A DNA stretch of 6,943 bases from an uncultured Bacilli bacterium (GCA_944332375.1 CALVJU010000082.1:1-6943), one strand, 5' to 3'; counted from the first letter of the stretch, positions 1 to 5,706 are shown. Translations and numbers: made by a program. The notes: generated by a model not told the origin, from the letters alone.

Positions 1-2
1 TC

Positions 3-701
3 AATCGCAATATGAAAAAAGAATCTCTCAAGAATTGTCCACAAACAGAACAACCAATTACCATCTCTTCTTTTGGTTACTTTGTACCATATCAGACCAA
101 GTTATTTCGTAAAATCGAACAAGTAGATGATGGAATTGTCAAATTAACACTATTAGATGGAAACCGTTTCTATTATAATACCAAAGAAAAAGAAGTCATT
201 GGAAGAGATAGTGAACAATTGAAAAACTGTACCATTACTTATTTGATCGGATCATTATATTTATTATCTAGTCAAGATGAAATGTATTTGTATGATGCGA
301 AAAGCCAAGAATTAGTGACTGAATTTAGTGAACAACCAGTGATTCGTCAGATTGCGAAAGAAAAAAATAAAGTGATTCTTTCTACCTCAAAGCAAGCATT
401 CTTGTATGATATCAAACAAAAACAAATACTTACACCTATCTTTAGTATGATCAATGATTTTGAAATTTATCAGGGAAAAATGAAAGAATATTCAAAAGCA
501 CAGTTTACTCAGTATTTGACAGACGATCAAACAAGCTACTTAACAGGTACGATTCACTTAGACGGAAGCTTTGGAGAAGCAATTACACGTGTAGATGGAA
601 ATGATACCAAATGTCTTTATATTGACGAGGAATTAGGAGATCCAAAACAACAGTACTTACAACTTTTCTATCAGAGCCAATCAAAACAGAAAAGAAAATA
701 G
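3..701 (+). CDS. Hypothetical protein, beta-propeller-like, probably 5'-truncated by the window edge
   Basis: I do not recognise this gene. The first ATG is at 12, but nothing resembling a ribosome site precedes it and the frame stays open to the left edge, so the visible 229 residues are probably the C-terminal part of a longer protein. Counting from the ATG at 12, three stretches share a pattern of a hydrophobic strand, a short turn, a second strand ending in Tyr-Asp or Tyr-Asn, then a Lys/Glu-rich turn: about 43-63, 81-104 and 118-141. The latter two contain LYDAKSQELV and LYDIKQKQIL. This spacing recalls WD40/PQQ-type propeller blades, which is inference. No signal peptide or membrane segment is visible in this part, and the C-terminus is Lys/Gln-rich. 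Transcription ends at the hairpin at 717-756. A full-length protein starting at 12 cannot be excluded. Confidence 0.7.
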   Translation, partial: NRNMKKESLKNCPQTEQPITISSFGYFVPYQTKLFRKIEQVDDGIVKLTLLDGNRFYYNTKEKEVIGRDSEQLKNCTITYLIGSLYLLSSQDEMYLYDAKSQELVTEFSEQPVIRQIAKEKNKVILSTSKQAFLYDIKQKQILTPIFSMINDFEIYQGKMKEYSKAQFTQYLTDDQTSYLTGTIHLDGSFGEAITRVDGNDTKCLYIDEELGDPKQQYLQLFYQSQSKQKRK

Positions 702-716
702 AACAAGAATGAATTA

Positions 717-756
717 AAAAAATAGCTTTTGACAATTACGTCAAAGGCTATTTTTT
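717..756. terminator. Bidirectional intrinsic terminator between convergent genes
   Basis: Arms 717-733 and 740-756 pair over 17 bp with a single G-T wobble, around the loop AATTAC. The stem core is TAGCTTTTGAC/GTCAAAGGCTA, flanked by A-tracts on the left and T-tracts on the right, so it can terminate in both directions. It serves the plus-strand gene ending at 701 and the minus-strand Nudix gene. The Nudix stop codon (748-750) lies inside the stem. Confidence 0.88.
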
Positions 757-1164
757 ATCACTTTTTTTCATCTCAACTTGAATCTCTTTTATGATATGAC
801 CAATATTTCCTTCTCCTGCATACTTATTCATATCAAAAAAATCATCACTTACTGGTACCCAAACTAATTCATTCATTTCCTCAATCAGTGTCACATCTTT
901 ATTTAGTACCCCATAATAGACTTCCAATTCTTTTCCCCATGTCACATAGGTAAAATTCATAAAATGAACAAGCTCAATATCTTCTTTTTTGATATTCGTT
1001 TCCTCAAATAATTCACGGTATGCTTCATTCAATCCATCATTTTCTTTTTCAATCTTTCCTCCAACAAGATTATACATTCCCATATAAGGCTCTTTTGTAC
1101 GCTTACACATTAATGTATGCTTCTTATCTTTGTCAAAGACTACAATCATATTCATCTTCTTCAT
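748..1164 (-). CDS. Nudix hydrolase with a degenerate Nudix box
   Basis: A 138-residue single-domain Nudix protein. Members hydrolyse nucleoside diphosphates linked to another moiety, such as oxidised dNTPs, NDP-sugars or dinucleotides, using divalent metal in the cytoplasm. The box spans residues 35-58: Gly35-Gly36, then the catalytic helix REUxEE as R50-E51-L52-F53-E54-E55. Two consensus positions deviate. The Glu eight residues before Arg50 is Asn42, and the Gly of EExGU is Asn57. The metal-binding Glu residues of REUxEE are intact, so activity is plausible. A start at 1164 is supported by GAGGTG at a normal distance upstream. It lies 27 bp after a 39-codon membrane-protein gene with an almost identical initiation region, so the two are probably co-transcribed. 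The stop sits inside the shared terminator. The substrate cannot be predicted; a MutT-like sanitising role is only one option. Confidence 0.9.
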   Translation of the reverse strand: MKKMNMIVVFDKDKKHTLMCKRTKEPYMGMYNLVGGKIEKENDGLNEAYRELFEETNIKKEDIELVHFMNFTYVTWGKELEVYYGVLNKDVTLIEEMNELVWVPVSDDFFDMNKYAGEGNIGHIIKEIQVEMKKSDKK

Positions 1165-1191
1165 CCAATCACCTCACTGTCTCATTTGAAT

Positions 1192-1311
1192 TTAATATTG
1201 AAAGTAAATCAGTGAGGAAGCAATAAACATAAGAATTATTCCAATTAATAAAATAATTGCGACAAGACGATTAACATTGATCGGCTTTTTCGTTTTCTGG
1301 CTCTTTTTCAT
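1192..1311 (-). CDS. 39-residue single-pass membrane protein
   Basis: A small gene with ATG at 1311-1309 and TAA at 1194-1192. The peptide begins MKKSQKTKKP, a strongly basic N-terminus, followed by one hydrophobic helix of about 20 residues (about 16-37) rich in Ile and Leu, and ends IYFQY. The topology should be N-inside with a single membrane span. GAGGTG lies a normal distance upstream, and the initiation region from the SD through the ATG is identical to that of the downstream Nudix gene. It is first in a two-gene minus-strand unit with Nudix (27 bp gap) and divergent from spoIIM. Tiny membrane proteins like this often escape annotation. I do not assign a family; DUF4044-like small proteins have a similar shape but I cannot confirm a match. 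That it is a gene rests on its initiation site, composition and tight spacing. Confidence 0.72.
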   Translation of the reverse strand: MKKSQKTKKPINVNRLVAIILLIGIILMFIASSLIYFQY

Positions 1312-1329
1312 CCAATCACCTCAAGAGTC

Positions 1330-1335
1330 ATTATA
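1330..1335 (-). promoter_or_regulatory. Probable -10 element for the 39-residue protein/Nudix unit
   Basis: On the minus strand this reads TATAAT, a full match to the sigma-A -10 element, within TATAGTATAATG. No good -35 is visible 16-18 bp upstream (TTCCTT at best). The implied transcript start falls only about 10-13 bases before the start codon at 1311, so the leader would barely contain the ribosome site. This is moderate support only. Confidence 0.4.
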
Positions 1336-1355
1336 CTATAAATCAAAGAAAAAAG

Positions 1356-1383
1356 GAATAAAAATAGAACTACTTCATACCTT
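1356..1383 (+). promoter_or_regulatory. Possible sigma-E-like promoter of spoIIM
   Basis: GAATAAA (1356-1362) is followed after 13 bp by CATACCTT (1376-1383). The mother-cell sigma-E consensus is roughly KMATATT, 13-15 bp, CATACAAT, giving 5/7 and 6/8 matches here. Bacillus subtilis spoIIM is known to be sigma-E controlled, which is why I looked. The implied start near 1390 leaves a leader of only about 10 bases. Short motifs in AT-rich DNA arise by chance, so this is tentative. Confidence 0.35.
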
Positions 1384-1399
1384 TAAATAGAGGTGGCTT

Positions 1400-2026
1400 A
1401 TGAAAAAGATATGGGACAAGATCTTTCGCAAGATAAAAACAAATAAACGTATGATGGTATTTCTCTTTACATTACTATTTATGGCTATTTTATTTGGATC
1501 TTTTTATGCAATTCAATTAAATGAAGCAGACTTAAATGAAGTAAAAACATCACTAGATACTTTTTTCCAAACCGTAAAAGAAGGAAAACTAGAAAGTATT
1601 CCAGCTTTCTTTCAATCTTTTCTCGCTAATTTCTTCTTTGTTATTGTCTTATTTTTATTAGGAATTTCTGTCATTGGGATTCCATTTATGTTAATTTTAT
1701 TTTTTATGAAAGCCTTTACTTTAGGATTTACGATTACCGTGATGATGAAACTATACCAAGGAAAAGGAATTCTTTATAGTATTGCCTATGTCTTTCCTCA
1801 TCAAATCTGTAATATTCTCATTTTTACCTTCTTTATGATGTTCGCACTTTCTCTATCTGCAATGTTAGTCCTTGCTCTGTTCAAAAAGAAAACAGTTGAT
1901 TTCTCAAAGATCATGAATCGTTATCTTTTGATGTTTGGTACAAGTCTTCTTCTTTTAGTAGGAACTTCTTTATTAGAAACCTTTCTCATGCCAAACATTT
2001 TTCGTTATCTTTTATCTAGTTTGTAA
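1400..2026 (+). CDS. spoIIM: SpoIIM family membrane protein (stage II sporulation protein M)
   Basis: A 208-residue polytopic membrane protein. SpoIIM is a core part of the SpoIID-SpoIIM-SpoIIP engulfment machine, which remodels septal peptidoglycan so the mother cell can swallow the forespore; it recruits SpoIIP and SpoIID. Visible here are a basic cytoplasmic N-terminus, TM1 (about 18-40), a loop of about 35 residues, TM2-TM3 (about 75-116) containing LLGISVIGIP and KAFTLGF, TM4 (about 124-160, possibly two spans) beginning FPHQICN, and a C-terminal span (about 173-197) ending LLETFLMP. The GxxxxGIP, K-A-F-x-L-G-F, F-P-H and LE-x-F-x-x-P elements fit my recollection of the family, and the length matches its usual 200-215 residues. 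GAGGTGG (1390-1396) supports the start. No terminator follows, so readthrough into mnmA is possible. The name is by family; a non-sporulation paralogue of the same fold is the main alternative. Confidence 0.82.
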   Translation: MKKIWDKIFRKIKTNKRMMVFLFTLLFMAILFGSFYAIQLNEADLNEVKTSLDTFFQTVKEGKLESIPAFFQSFLANFFFVIVLFLLGISVIGIPFMLILFFMKAFTLGFTITVMMKLYQGKGILYSIAYVFPHQICNILIFTFFMMFALSLSAMLVLALFKKKTVDFSKIMNRYLLMFGTSLLLLVGTSLLETFLMPNIFRYLLSSL

Positions 2027-2049
2027 GAAATATATTTTTATAGTATAAT
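2021..2049 (+). promoter_or_regulatory. Sigma-A-like promoter of mnmA
   Basis: TTGTAA (2021-2026), a 17-bp spacer, then TATAAT (2044-2049). The -35 hexamer overlaps the last codons and stop of spoIIM, so mnmA can be transcribed independently of the sporulation gene. The predicted start near 2056 gives a leader of about 18 bases containing GAGGGA (2063-2068). Confidence 0.7.
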
Positions 2050-2073
2050 ATGTTTTGGAAATGAGGGATAAGT

Positions 2074-3174
2074 ATGCGTGTTGTTGTAGGAATGTCAGGT
2101 GGAGTAGATAGTAGTGTTGCTGCTATTTTATTAAAGAAACAAGGATATGATGTTGTAGGATTATTTATGAGAAATTGGGATAGTTCTATGAACAATGATT
2201 ATTTAGGAAACCCAGATCTAAATGAGCCAATCTGTCCTCAAGAACAAGATTATAACGATGCGTTAAAAGTGTGTGAGAAGTTAGATATCCCACTTCATCG
2301 TGTTGATTTTGTCAGTGAGTATTGGGACTATGTATTTACTTATTTCCTAGACGAATTAAAACAAGGAAGAACACCAAATCCAGATATTATGTGTAATAAA
2401 TATATTAAATTTGATATGTTTTGTAAGGAAGCAAAAAAATTAGGAGCTGATTATATTGCTACAGGTCACTATGCACGTATGATAGATGGAAAACTATATC
2501 GTGGGGTGGATCGTAATAAAGACCAGACTTATTTTTTAAGTCAAGTATCAAAAGAACAATTACAAAATGTATTATTCCCAGTAGGGGATTTAGAGAAGAG
2601 TGAAGTCCGGAAAATTGCGGAAGAATATGATTTAATTACTGCAAAGAAAAAAGACTCTACTGGTATTTGTTTTATCGGAGAGAGAAACTTTACGAAATTC
2701 TTAGAAAACTACTTACCAAATCAACCTGGAGATGTCTTAGATATCAAAACAAAGAAAAAAGTAGGGGAACATATTGGACTTATGTATTATACGATAGGAC
2801 AAAGAAGAGGATTAAATATCGGTGGATCAAAAGAACGTATGTTTGTCGTTGGAAAAGATTTAAAAAACAATATTTTATATATTTCTTATGGAGATACGGA
2901 TTATTTAGTGAGTGATGCTTGTATCATTGATCAAGTCAACTTTAATTCTGATGTCAAACCAGAGAAATGTAGTGCTAAATTTCGGTATCGTCAACCAGAT
3001 AATGAAGTATCTCTTACTTATTTAGACAATGGAGAAATCTTAGTATCTTATCCTCAAGGAGTAAAATCTGTTACTCCAGGACAAGCTTGTGTCCTTTATT
3101 TAGGAGAACAATGTCTTGGGGGAGGAATCATCAAAGAAGTAAGAAAACAAGGAAAAAAACTCTGGTATTTGTAA
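2074..3174 (+). CDS. mnmA: tRNA-specific 2-thiouridylase MnmA
   Basis: A 366-residue enzyme that makes 2-thiouridine at wobble position 34 of tRNAs for Lys, Glu and Gln. It adenylates C2 of uridine with ATP, then transfers sulfur delivered as a persulfide that originates from a cysteine desulfurase. It is cytoplasmic. The N-terminal PP-loop is SGGVDSS (8-14). The nucleophilic Cys lies in NPDIMCNK (Cys107) and the second catalytic Cys in STGICFIG (Cys199), at the spacing expected for the disulfide/persulfide pair. YYTIGQRRGLNIGG (238-251) and FRYRQ (303-307) mark the central and C-terminal beta-barrel domains. Length and all signature motifs are normal, and no frameshift is seen. The start at 2074 is backed by GAGGGA 5 bases upstream and by a promoter overlapping the spoIIM stop. 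No terminator follows; the next gene has its own strong promoter but could also be reached by readthrough. Confidence 0.97.
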   Translation: MRVVVGMSGGVDSSVAAILLKKQGYDVVGLFMRNWDSSMNNDYLGNPDLNEPICPQEQDYNDALKVCEKLDIPLHRVDFVSEYWDYVFTYFLDELKQGRTPNPDIMCNKYIKFDMFCKEAKKLGADYIATGHYARMIDGKLYRGVDRNKDQTYFLSQVSKEQLQNVLFPVGDLEKSEVRKIAEEYDLITAKKKDSTGICFIGERNFTKFLENYLPNQPGDVLDIKTKKKVGEHIGLMYYTIGQRRGLNIGGSKERMFVVGKDLKNNILYISYGDTDYLVSDACIIDQVNFNSDVKPEKCSAKFRYRQPDNEVSLTYLDNGEILVSYPQGVKSVTPGQACVLYLGEQCLGGGIIKEVRKQGKKLWYL

Positions 3175-3204
3175 CTTAACAACAATTATACTTTTACTTT
3201 ACAC

Positions 3205-3232
3205 TTGACATTTGACGATGAAGTGATAAAAT
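3205..3232 (+). promoter_or_regulatory. Strong sigma-A-like promoter of the HTH gene
   Basis: TTGACA (3205-3210, a perfect -35), a 16-bp spacer, then TAAAAT (3227-3232, 5/6 to -10). A second TTGAC (3212-3216) follows immediately, so the -35 region is a near tandem repeat. GATAAT at 3233-3238 is an alternative -10 for that second box (about 16 bp). Confidence 0.72.
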
Positions 3233-3238
3233 GATAAT

Positions 3239-3254
3239 AGGAGGTCGCAGGGAG
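3239..3254 (+). promoter_or_regulatory. Double ribosome-binding site that leaves the start codon ambiguous
   Basis: AGGAGG (3239-3244) lies 11 bases before the ATG at 3256, a long spacing, and GGGAG (3250-3254) lies 1 base before it. The in-frame ATG at 3262 is 7 bases after GGGAG, a standard distance. Either start is possible; the products differ by two residues. Confidence 0.55.
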
Positions 3255-3255
3255 T

Positions 3256-4080
3256 ATGCAGATGTTAAATGATATATTACATGAATTAGGAATTTCTAAA
3301 GTAAAACTAGCTCGATTCTTAGGAGTTTCTAGACAAATGGTATATAATTATTTAGAATTAGATGATATCAATAAATGGCCAAAAGATAAAAAAGTATTAT
3401 TACTAAACTTACTTGGTATTAAAACAGTTGAGGAAATCAAAGATTTAAAGATTGATACAGACTATATTATGAGTGTGGAAAATCGTTTAAATAGCCTGTG
3501 TGATGCGAATCATATGGATCATAATGAACGAATTAATATTTACCATGGTTTAGGAAAAAAACAAGCAGATTTATTACATAACATCATAGACTTTATGAAA
3601 GAACATTTAGAAGATGATCAGAGTGGGGAAGGGTATCACACCTATTTATACCTATATCATTTTATGCAAGCCATGGAATCTTCTGATGAATTGAAATATA
3701 TATTAGGATATGTCGCAAAGTCCACTGGGTTTGTAAAACCGATGGAATATGTATTTGATGAGGAAGAACAATTTGCTTTAGAAAGTCTTATGTTCTCTGC
3801 TATGACGTCATATCACAATTATCACAAATACCGTAGTGGGGGAAGGAACGTTTCTCAAACAAAAGCAAATGAAATTAAAGCCAAATTAGCAGAAGCTCAT
3901 CGTCGTTTCGTCAATCAAATTGAACAAAAACAAGAAGAAAGAATGAGTCGTACATTAGAGTTAAATACAATTAAAATACAAGCTCTCAAAGAATTAGGTT
4001 ATACAGAGATCAATGAGAAAAATGCTTCTGAAGTATTTGAAAAAATTGCAGAAATCCAATCAAGAAAAGTATATGATTAA
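3256..4080 (+). CDS. Uncharacterised protein with N-terminal helix-turn-helix
   Basis: A soluble 274-residue protein I cannot name. Residues about 5-34 form a Cro/XRE-like helix-turn-helix: helix ILHELGI, helix KVKLARFLGV, turn GVS (23-25), recognition helix SRQMVYNYL (25-33). This predicts sequence-specific DNA binding, probably as a transcription factor. Residues about 65-190 look all-helical with aromatic-rich stretches (YHTYLYLYHF) and no recognised ligand domain. Residues about 200-240 are a highly charged long helix (KANEIKAKLAEAHRRF, EQKQEERM) that could form a coiled coil for oligomerisation. A short helical tail follows. No membrane segment is present. It is transcribed from its own strong promoter downstream of mnmA and ends on an intrinsic terminator that overlaps its stop, so it is probably monocistronic. 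Its targets are unknown. Codon use resembles the neighbouring core genes, so it looks like a resident gene. Confidence 0.88.
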   Translation: MQMLNDILHELGISKVKLARFLGVSRQMVYNYLELDDINKWPKDKKVLLLNLLGIKTVEEIKDLKIDTDYIMSVENRLNSLCDANHMDHNERINIYHGLGKKQADLLHNIIDFMKEHLEDDQSGEGYHTYLYLYHFMQAMESSDELKYILGYVAKSTGFVKPMEYVFDEEEQFALESLMFSAMTSYHNYHKYRSGGRNVSQTKANEIKAKLAEAHRRFVNQIEQKQEERMSRTLELNTIKIQALKELGYTEINEKNASEVFEKIAEIQSRKVYD

Positions 4081-4101
4081 GATGGTTGCCCATCTTTTTT
4101 T
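4079..4101 (+). terminator. Intrinsic terminator of the HTH gene
   Basis: AAGATGG (4079-4085) pairs with CCATCTT (4090-4096) around the loop TTGC, followed by an uninterrupted T-run to 4101. The stem starts inside the stop codon of the HTH gene. Confidence 0.88.
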
Positions 4102-4668
4102 CTTATCACTTCCCCTACTTTAAAATTTATAAAAAAGAGGGGATATTCATTTCAATCGAGGTGTATAAATTATTCGTCTTTTTGATTCTCGATGCAAAAT
4201 AGAGCGTGTATGAAATGAAAGAATTTAGTTCTATAGGAGATGGATTGATTATAATTATCATTGATTACTTATAAGAATAATGAGTTTATTTTTGATGATA
4301 ATAATATAATGATAAAAATAAATATTTAAGAATAATGATATGATTATAATCGATGAGCAACATTATTTATAGTATGGAATTGTTATTTATTGATTATACG
4401 TTGTTAAAAAAAGAAAGATTAGAAACTTATCATAATATATATTATGTTAACTTCTATGATTTGAAATATATTTCTATTATGGATAGATAAGAGAATAAGA
4501 TAGGAAGCGAGACTACTCTCTTTTGATAGATAAAAATGTAATAGAAATAAAATAAGAAAAGATATGTAGGATATGGATCTATTTATGGAATATATGAATA
4601 GAAATTTTTTTTCTATGTTTATCGTACATATGTATTGTTTAAGAAATGGATCTACCAAAATTTAACTG
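4102..4668. other. AT-rich stretch without a credible gene
   Basis: About 570 bases of very A/T-rich DNA with stops in all frames, apart from a biased minus-strand frame I reject. It holds several TATAAT strings without matching -35 elements. It also holds a 12-base direct repeat taagaataatga (4272-4283 and 4327-4338), a hairpin-like ATAGAAA...TTTCTAT near 4598-4616, and a short ATCGAG/CTCGAT inverted pair (4155-4160, 4188-4193). None adds up to a recognisable RNA or origin. It may be an eroded gene or simply spacer. Confidence 0.6.
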
Positions 4669-4717
4669 TAAAAGAATCTGATTTTTTCTCATACTTCCCT
4701 ACTCTTTGTTCATACTA
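4669..4717 (+). promoter_or_regulatory. Possible forespore (sigma-G/F-like) promoter motifs
   Basis: CATACTA (4711-4717) matches the sigma-G -10 consensus CATWMTA completely, with TCATA (4689-4693, 4/5 to GHATR) 17 bp upstream. An overlapping upstream alternative is GTAAA (4669-4673), 16 bp, CATACTT (4690-4696). The downstream pair would give a leader of only about 10 bases; the upstream pair gives about 30 bases including the ribosome site. No good sigma-A promoter is visible instead. This is suggestive only. Confidence 0.35.
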
Positions 4718-4733
4718 GTAATGGGTGATGAAA

Positions 4734-4901
4734 ATGAGTAAGAAAAATCAAAAAGCTGAAAATAATTGTTCAAAAAATCAAAAAGCAAACAACAAAATGA
4801 ATAAGAACAACAAAGCAAATAATAAAATGAACAAGACAAACGAAGCTTTAAATGAAACAAGCATCGGTTTTGATGATGATGAATCTCAGTCGATGAAATA
4901 A
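4734..4901 (+). CDS. 55-residue Asn/Lys-rich repeat protein
   Basis: A small gene from ATG at 4734 to TAA at 4899-4901, preceded by GGGTGA (4723-4728) at proper spacing. An in-frame ATG at 4728 would add two residues but lies in the ribosome site. The product begins MSKKNQ, then has three 10-residue units: KAENNCSKNQ (7-16), KANNKMNKNN (17-26) and KANNKMNKTN (27-36). It ends with an acidic tail containing FDDDESQS. It is low-complexity, hydrophilic, probably disordered, with one Cys and no signal or membrane segment. A dedicated terminator follows directly. The repeat architecture, size and forespore-like promoter motifs recall gamma-type small acid-soluble spore proteins, which are short, Asn/Gln-rich and repeated. 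I do not see their actual sequence signature, so a spore role is inference. The initiation site plus terminator make it a believable gene. Confidence 0.7.
   Translation: MSKKNQKAENNCSKNQKANNKMNKNNKANNKMNKTNEALNETSIGFDDDESQSMK
4752..4841 (+). repeat. Three tandem 30-bp units within the small repeat gene
   Basis: Units at 4752-4781, 4782-4811 and 4812-4841 each encode ten residues starting Lys-Ala. The last two are nearly identical at DNA level, both reading aaagcaaa.aa.aaaatgaa, while the first has diverged. The pattern fits in-frame tandem duplication with the oldest copy at the 5' side. Confidence 0.75.
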
Positions 4902-4924
4902 GAATACGTCATGTATTCTTTTTT
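4900..4924 (+). terminator. Intrinsic terminator of the 55-residue gene
   Basis: AAGAATAC (4900-4907) pairs perfectly with GTATTCTT (4913-4920) around the loop GTCAT, followed by T's to 4924. It overlaps the small gene's stop at one end and the convergent ZIP gene's stop (4923-4925) at the other. In the minus direction the T-tract is broken, so it is weaker for the ZIP gene. Confidence 0.82.
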
Positions 4925-5657
4925 ATATACCATGACTGAATAACATGATACTAGCTCCTAGTAGGAAAGCGGTGAAGAGTCTTCTAGGTTTGTGATGGTG
5001 ATATGCATTTGGAAGTAATTCATAGATTGAGATATGGATCATGATTCCAGCGATGATACCATATAAGATTCCCATAATGGTATCTGTCATGATATTTTGT
5101 AGAAATAGCCCTGCAAGGAGTGCTCCGAGTGGTTCAGACAGTCCAGATAGTAATGTGTAGAAAAAGGCTTTAAAACGGCTTTTTGTAGAAAAATAGATAG
5201 GAATTGATATTGTAATTCCTTCTGGGATATTATGAAGAGCGATAGCAATTGCAAGAGTGATTCCTAAACGCGTATTATGGTTTGTTGTTAGATAAGTAGC
5301 AATTCCCTCAGGAATATTGTGTAAAATAATAGCAACCATTGAAAATAGCCCTACTCTCTTTAATGAATCTTGATGTTTTGGTAACTTCTCATCAATAAAA
5401 ATAGAAAGGAGAATTCCTATCACAATCGAAATACATCCAATTAGAATAGAAGGTATCAAATAAAAAGTAGATTGAATACTATGAATACTAGATGGAATGA
5501 GATCTATTATACTTACAGTTAACATAACACCACTAGCAAAAGAAAGTGCGAAAACAATCATATTATCTTTATTTTTAATAGGAAAAAAGATAAAAATACA
5601 CCCTAATAAAGTAGATAATCCAGCAAGAGAAGATAGTACAAAAGCAAAAGAAAACAT
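4923..5657 (-). CDS. ZIP-family divalent metal transporter
   Basis: A 244-residue, eight-helix membrane transporter of the ZIP (ZupT/GufA-like) family, which imports Zn2+ and related divalent ions such as Mn2+ or Fe2+ across the cytoplasmic membrane. The binuclear metal site is visible as two HNIPEG motifs, at 113-118 (TM4) and 142-147 (TM5). Further conserved elements are SGLSEPLGA (171-179) in TM6 and H208/E213 in HISIYELLP of TM7. The TM3-TM4 loop is short and has no His-rich stretch; HHH (220-222) sits before TM8. I chose ATG at 5657 rather than the in-frame GTG at 5666, because that GTG is part of the ribosome site (AGGTG, 5664-5668). The gene stands alone, convergent with the small repeat gene. 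Its leader carries a perfect hairpin touching the ribosome site, which may regulate translation. Metal specificity cannot be read from the sequence. Confidence 0.92.
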   Translation of the reverse strand: MFSFAFVLSSLAGLSTLLGCIFIFFPIKNKDNMIVFALSFASGVMLTVSIIDLIPSSIHSIQSTFYLIPSILIGCISIVIGILLSIFIDEKLPKHQDSLKRVGLFSMVAIILHNIPEGIATYLTTNHNTRLGITLAIAIALHNIPEGITISIPIYFSTKSRFKAFFYTLLSGLSEPLGALLAGLFLQNIMTDTIMGILYGIIAGIMIHISIYELLPNAYHHHKPRRLFTAFLLGASIMLFSHGI

Positions 5658-5663
5658 AGTACT

Positions 5664-5668
5664 CACCT
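5664..5668 (-). promoter_or_regulatory. Ribosome-binding site that fixes the ZIP start at ATG 5657
   Basis: On the minus strand GTAGGTGAGTACTATG places AGGTG 6 bases before ATG. The longer frame beginning with GTG at 5666 would start inside this site and have no ribosome site of its own. Confidence 0.75.
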
Positions 5669-5693
5669 ACTTCTAACTTATGTGATAGAAGTA
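5668..5693 (-). promoter_or_regulatory. Perfect hairpin/inverted repeat in the ZIP leader
   Basis: TACTTCTA (5668-5675) and TAGAAGTA (5686-5693) are perfectly complementary over 8 bp with a 10-base loop. In the ZIP mRNA the 3' arm runs directly into the ribosome site, sharing its first base. It could modulate ribosome access or, as DNA, be a dimeric repressor operator. It does not match the Zur or MntR boxes I know. Confidence 0.5.
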
Positions 5694-5706
5694 AGAATAT
5701 ACTTTA

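Noticed and set aside
1020..1226. Plus-strand 68-codon frame
   Set aside because: It lies antisense to the well-supported Nudix gene and runs across its start into the 39-residue gene. Its His/Ser/Tyr-rich sequence is typical of a shadow frame.
2667..2915. Plus-strand 82-codon frame inside mnmA
   Set aside because: An out-of-frame shadow within mnmA, very Arg/Lys/Trp-rich and without a ribosome site.
4272..4338. 12-base direct repeat taagaataatga as a possible iteron or attachment site
   Set aside because: Only two copies in extremely AT-rich DNA, no integrase or replication gene nearby; chance is a sufficient explanation.
4419..4658. Minus-strand 79-codon open frame rich in Ile, Leu and Ser
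   Set aside because: It begins with TTG, has no ribosome site, and its hydrophobic composition is what AT-rich DNA yields by chance. No terminator or neighbour supports it.
5658..5666. GTG start three codons upstream for the ZIP transporter
   Set aside because: The GTG is part of the ribosome site serving the ATG at 5657, and no separate site exists for it.
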